From the NCBI GenBank assembly GCA_021780275.1, contig JAJXZC010000429.1, forward strand, positions 1 to 8,738: 8,738 nt of DNA, given 5' to 3'. This stretch comes from Pseudomonadota bacterium (lineage in GTDB: Bacteria > Pseudomonadota > Alphaproteobacteria > Parvibaculales > Parvibaculaceae). Both the position numbers and the translations under genes were made by a program. Each line of letters opens with the position of its first letter. Positions within the stretch are counted from its first letter, which is position 1. Under the pieces are notes generated by a model. That model did not search any database. It worked only from the letters and a program-made list of their open reading frames with translations, and was not told where the DNA came from. Shown here piece after piece: positions 5,859-8,738 of the stretch.

Positions 5859-6587
5859 TCAGCCGCGGCAGGCTTCCTCTTCTATCTTCGCTATGGCGTT
5901 GGATTTCCGCGCTTCTTCAAAAACGGCGTTCAGCCATCCCATGTCGTTAATCCGGAGGAGTTCATTGCTCTCCTGATTCTTCAGGCCAAAATTCGCGCCC
6001 ATGCGCGCGCCCAGCATGCACCATGTGCCGTTGATCTTGTCCGCCCCTTGCGTCTGCCAGACTTCCAGATGCTGCGCGGCATCACGGAACCGGACCACCC
6101 TCCCCGTCAGCTTCGTGCATTCGCGGAAAGCGGCCCGCCAGGCGAGAAAAGGCGTCGCATTGAACCGTGTCTCCGTGGCTATCTCCCGCGTCAGCACACG
6201 CTCGCCTTCCATGGAAGAAAAGAAGTCGATGGCATTCGGCTTCATCGACTCCACCGCGCGTCTGCTCAGGAGCTTCAATCCACCATTGAACCAACGCAGG
6301 CCGTTCACGGCATTTCGCGCGCTCCACATCCGGATGTCGGCCTGCGCAGCATGATCCGGCACCTCAAAGGAAAAACCGTCCAGTATCCAGCTATCGGCAT
6401 CGACCATGTAAAAGTGGGACGTGGTGGCGAGCTGCGCCAGAGCCTGATAGGCGGCATAAATTCCGCGTACCCCATGCAGGCGCTTCGCAGCGGGCTCAAA
6501 ACTTTTCAGCCTCTCGAAATGCGCATCGGCATTCGGCTCGTCGAAGCTGACGAATATGACGTCCGGTTTCTCGGAAGCCTGTTCCAC
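5859..6587 (-). CDS. Conserved-looking protein of unknown function, possible glycosyltransferase-like (GT-A type)
   Basis: I do not recognise a named family with certainty. The 242-residue protein has no signal peptide or membrane helix. Its N-terminus (PDVIFVSFDEPNAD, 8-21) reads as a first beta strand of a nucleotide-binding fold, followed by HGVRGI (38-43) and SHFYMVDADSWILDGF (57-72), a hydrophobic strand ending in a DxD-like Asp63-Ala-Asp65, as in GT-A glycosyltransferases that bind a metal and a sugar nucleotide. Further blocks that look conserved are NGGLK (101-105), TRFNATPF (140-147), FRECTKL (154-160) and LEVWQTQG (174-181). I recall similar hypothetical proteins in T4-like phages and marine bacteria, but cannot verify that. 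The start is GTG at 6587: there is no in-frame ATG upstream before a TAG, and the only purine-rich site (GGGG) is 10 nt away. It ends 22 bp from the convergent GT25 gene, which makes a glycan role plausible but inferred. Confidence 0.7.
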   Translation of the reverse strand: MEQASEKPDVIFVSFDEPNADAHFERLKSFEPAAKRLHGVRGIYAAYQALAQLATTSHFYMVDADSWILDGFSFEVPDHAAQADIRMWSARNAVNGLRWFNGGLKLLSRRAVESMKPNAIDFFSSMEGERVLTREIATETRFNATPFLAWRAAFRECTKLTGRVVRFRDAAQHLEVWQTQGADKINGTWCMLGARMGANFGLKNQESNELLRINDMGWLNAVFEEARKSNAIAKIEEEACRG

Positions 6588-6634
6588 TGTGAGAAAACCC
6601 CGACAAGAATATGGCGCTCTGTTCTAAAGCTCCA

Positions 6635-6663
6635 TTTGAAGTCGGGAATAGCGGGAAAGTCAA
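6635..6663 (-). promoter_or_regulatory. Weak promoter candidate upstream of the unknown gene
   Basis: On the minus strand TTGACT (6663-6658) is a good -35 match, followed after 17 bp by TTCAAA (6640-6635), a poor -10. It sits in the 142-bp AT-richer spacer (28 G+C of 60 for 6601-6660, hand count) before the GTG start at 6587. Low certainty. Confidence 0.22.
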
Positions 6664-6729
6664 AATCGAACCGTCCCAGATTGAAAAACAGCTCTCACGC
6701 GAATCCGCAGAAGGACGGCCGACGATGCT

Positions 6730-7266
6730 TCATTCCTGTGCGGGGGCTACCACCGCACCGATGACGCGGCGCGAATCCACGCCGCTTTTTTTGATGATTT
6801 CAGCGAGCGAACGCGCATCGGCGGCCGGCTCGATACCGGCCTTGCGCAGCCGCGCGAAGACCTCATCCCGTGAAATGCCGAGCACCGCCGCCGAGGCTTC
6901 GAGGGGCGCGGTTTCAACGGCGCGCGCCATGACGCGCAGCGGATTCTCCTCCTCCCCACCCATCAGCGCGCCACCGATGAAGACGGCGGCGACAAGCGCG
7001 ACCGCAAGGGCGGATGCCTTGGTGGCCTTCTGCTTCAGCATAACCTGAAGGGGCATCCAGTTTTTCGCGAGATGAAGAATCACGACGGCGACGAAGGCGA
7101 GCCCGATCCATTCGTGCATCTCCTTAACGCTATCCTCGAAGAGGCCGAAAAAGAGCATAAGGCCCGACACGCCGATCACGGCAAAGACGGAGGCCGTCAA
7201 CGGCGTCGCCCAATTGCGCGGCACGATACCGAAAATACGATCGCGTCTGGTTGTGGCGTTGCTCAT
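6730..7266 (-). CDS. DUF4405-like integral membrane protein with cytochrome b-type histidines
   Basis: This is a 178-residue inner-membrane protein of unknown role. Three hydrophobic helices are visible: about 22-43, 52-67 and 84-103. Two histidines, His51 in KEMHEWIG and His65 in ILHLAKNW, sit at opposite ends of the second helix. This H...G...H.xxNW pattern is seen in DUF4405 proteins and resembles haem ligation in small b-type cytochromes, so an electron-transfer or haem-binding role is plausible but inferred. After GGEEENP the C-terminal part (about 110-178) is soluble and helical. It holds a stretch like a small helical bundle, ASAAVLGISRDEVFARLRKAG then ARSLAEIIKKSGV, which I see as a second module of unknown function. 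ATG at 7266 has AAGGAG 11 nt upstream and CAGGA closer in. It lies 174 bp downstream of tRNA-Lys on the same strand, without a clear partner gene. Confidence 0.72.
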   Translation of the reverse strand: MSNATTRRDRIFGIVPRNWATPLTASVFAVIGVSGLMLFFGLFEDSVKEMHEWIGLAFVAVVILHLAKNWMPLQVMLKQKATKASALAVALVAAVFIGGALMGGEEENPLRVMARAVETAPLEASAAVLGISRDEVFARLRKAGIEPAADARSLAEIIKKSGVDSRRVIGAVVAPAQE

Positions 7267-7414
7267 GTCCTGCTGCGCTCCTTCTAAACGGGTGGAAGCC
7301 CCACCCTACCGGCATCACGATTGCTACTGACGAATAGTCATACGCTCGCACGCGCAAAATCCTGCGCGGACGCAAGGTCGCCAGTCGAAATGTCGCAGCG
7401 GGGAGATGAGCAAC

Positions 7415-7431
7415 GAGGCAGCTTCCGCCTC
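7415..7431 (-). terminator. Inverted repeat downstream of tRNA-Lys
   Basis: GAGGC (7415-7419) and GCCTC (7427-7431) form a 5-bp stem with a 7-nt loop, 10 nt beyond the tRNA 3' end on the transcribed strand. No U-run follows, so it is a weak terminator or processing structure at best. Confidence 0.3.
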
Positions 7432-7440
7432 CGGTAAAAT

Positions 7441-7516
<76 letters not shown>

Positions 7517-7588
7517 GCCGAGGGCCTGACCTGCATCGCAGTTTCGGCCGCGGGTCTCAGGGACCACCAAATCCGTCTGAGAGCGCTG

Positions 7589-7617
7589 CTAATAGCAAAG
7601 CTCGGAGGGTCTGTCCA
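7589..7617 (-). promoter_or_regulatory. Likely sigma70-type promoter of tRNA-Lys
   Basis: On the minus strand TGGACA (7617-7612, five of six to TTGACA) is followed after exactly 17 bp by TATTAG (7594-7589, four of six to TATAAT). A start near 7582 would give a 5' leader of about 65 nt before the mature tRNA at 7516, to be removed by RNase P. Position and spacing make this the best promoter candidate in the window. Confidence 0.5.
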
Positions 7618-7685
7618 GCAACCTTCATGAACTATTTTTGGCGGCGCCCCGCTCCTTTCCGATCAGGCCGAAAAGGGAGGCTGGC

Positions 7686-8738
7686 TCACCAGAAAGCGTT
7701 GTTGCCACGGGCGATTTCGAGGTTCCGGTGGATATAGACGCTCATCAGCAGGCCGAAGGCGAACATCAGCGACAGCATGGCTGTGCCGCCATAGGAAACC
7801 AGCGGCAGCGGTACGCCAACCACCGGCAGGAGCCCCATGACCATTGCCGAGTTGATGAAGACATAGAAGAAGAAGGAAACCGATACGCCCAGCGCCAGCA
7901 GCCTGCCGAACTGGTTGCGGCATTGCACGGCGACGCTGAAGGAATAGATCAGCACCACCGAATAGAAGGCGAGCAGCGTCAACCCGCCGACAAAGCCCAG
8001 CTCTTCGCAAAGCATGGTGAAAATGAAGTCGGTCTGCTTTTCCGGCAGGAAGTTCAGATGCGCCTGCGTACCCGCCATGAAGCCCTTGCCGAAGACGCCG
8101 CCTGAACCGAGCGCGATCTTCGATTGCAGAATGTGATAGCCCGCGCCCAGCGGATCGCGTTCAGGATCGAGAAAAGTGAAAACGCGATTGCGCTGATAGT
8201 CGTGCAGCCTTTCCCAGATGACGGGGATGGCCGCGAGAACCGCAAGGCCGCCCAAAATGAAATAACGCCAGGCGAGGCCCGCCGCGAAGAAGAGAACGCC
8301 GCCGGACACGGTGAGCAGAATCGCCGTGCCCAGATCCGGCTGCTTCACCACAAGCCCCACGGGCACAACGACGATGAGCAAGGGAATGATGAGATTCTTG
8401 ACGCGCGACACCTCTTCGAGCGTCAAGCCATGGAAATAGCGGGCAAGCGCCAGAAGAATGGCGACCTTCATGATTTCCGAGGGCTGCAGCTGAATGATGC
8501 CGAGATTGAGCCAGCGCTGCGCGCCCATGCCCTTGAAGCCCACAATGTCGACCGCGGTGACCAGCACCAGCGCTATCGCATAAAGGGGATAGGAAATCCG
8601 CATCCAGAGCCTGAGATCGACCAGCGCGACAACGACCATGATGCCGGCGCCCAGGACGAAGCGGATCATCTGCTTCAAGGCCCAGGGCGAAAAGCTGCCA
8701 TCCGCCACCGAATAGAGCATGGCGAAGCCCATCGAGGA
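7686..8738 (-). CDS. rodA: RodA, SEDS-family peptidoglycan glycosyltransferase (5' end cut by window)
   Basis: RodA polymerises lipid II into glycan strands in the elongasome of rod-shaped cells, working with the class B transpeptidase PBP2 and MreBCD in the inner membrane. The frame is open to the right edge. The Met codon at 8732 lies inside the first membrane helix (MGFAMLYS), so the true start, expected some 15-30 codons earlier, is outside. Visible SEDS motifs are GAQRWLNLG...QLQPSEIMK (70-89 from that Met), KQPDLGTA (130-137), the large loop DYQRNRVFTFLDP (178-190), GFMAGTQAHLNFLPEKQTDFIF (217-238) with the conserved catalytic-type Asp235, CEELGFVGG (242-250), and the C-terminal PLPLVSYGGTAML. 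Many hydrophobic helices are evident. FtsW is the alternative, but FLPEKQTDFIF and the length favour RodA. PBP2 (mrdA) and mre genes would be expected to the right. No U-run terminator follows, only an imperfect hairpin near 7652-7679, so some read-through to the tRNA is possible. Confidence 0.93.
   Translation of the reverse strand, partial: SSMGFAMLYSVADGSFSPWALKQMIRFVLGAGIMVVVALVDLRLWMRISYPLYAIALVLVTAVDIVGFKGMGAQRWLNLGIIQLQPSEIMKVAILLALARYFHGLTLEEVSRVKNLIIPLLIVVVPVGLVVKQPDLGTAILLTVSGGVLFFAAGLAWRYFILGGLAVLAAIPVIWERLHDYQRNRVFTFLDPERDPLGAGYHILQSKIALGSGGVFGKGFMAGTQAHLNFLPEKQTDFIFTMLCEELGFVGGLTLLAFYSVVLIYSFSVAVQCRNQFGRLLALGVSVSFFFYVFINSAMVMGLLPVVGVPLPLVSYGGTAMLSLMFAFGLLMSVYIHRNLEIARGNNAFW

Noticed and set aside
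7652..7679. Imperfect hairpin after rodA as a terminator
   Set aside because: It needs two bulges to form and is not followed by a U-run in the direction of rodA transcription.

Overview
The window looks like chromosomal DNA of an alphaproteobacterium, probably Hyphomicrobiales or a relative. This is an inference from high GC (39 of 60 bases in a helicase segment, counted by hand), protein flavour, a GreB with an acidic N-terminal extension and a CCA-encoding tRNA-Lys. I did not identify the species. Most of the window is ordinary housekeeping or envelope sequence, and I found no clear new system.

Layout from left to right. Positions 1-1379 (minus) hold two lipid A 4-amino-4-deoxy-L-arabinose (Ara4N) genes: a stand-alone ArnA decarboxylase domain followed by the start of arnD, which runs off the left edge. 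A short 14-bp tandem repeat separates them. Positions 1603-2571 (minus) encode a CorA-type divalent metal transporter. A 391-bp gap without a convincing gene separates it from a divergent RhlE-like DEAD-box RNA helicase (2963-4348, plus). The helicase converges on greB (4408-4962, minus), and a strong intrinsic terminator lies between them.

Positions 4963-6729 form an islet of surface-glycan type genes between housekeeping genes. It holds a GT25 glycosyltransferase with a TTG start (5093-5836, plus) and a convergent gene with a GTG start (5859-6587, minus) whose protein has a DxD-like motif and no name I can give with confidence. The DNA at both edges of the islet is visibly AT-richer.

The right part is all on the minus strand: rodA (7686 to the right edge, its 5' end missing), tRNA-Lys(CTT) (7441-7516) with its own likely sigma70-type promoter, and a DUF4405-like haem-binding membrane protein (6730-7266).

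The shared theme is the cell envelope: Ara4N modification of lipid A, metal uptake, possible LPS or capsule glycosyltransfer, a membrane redox-type protein and cell-wall elongation. RNA metabolism and transcription rescue (helicase, GreB, tRNA) are interspersed. No mobile element, integrase, CRISPR array or phage structural gene is visible.
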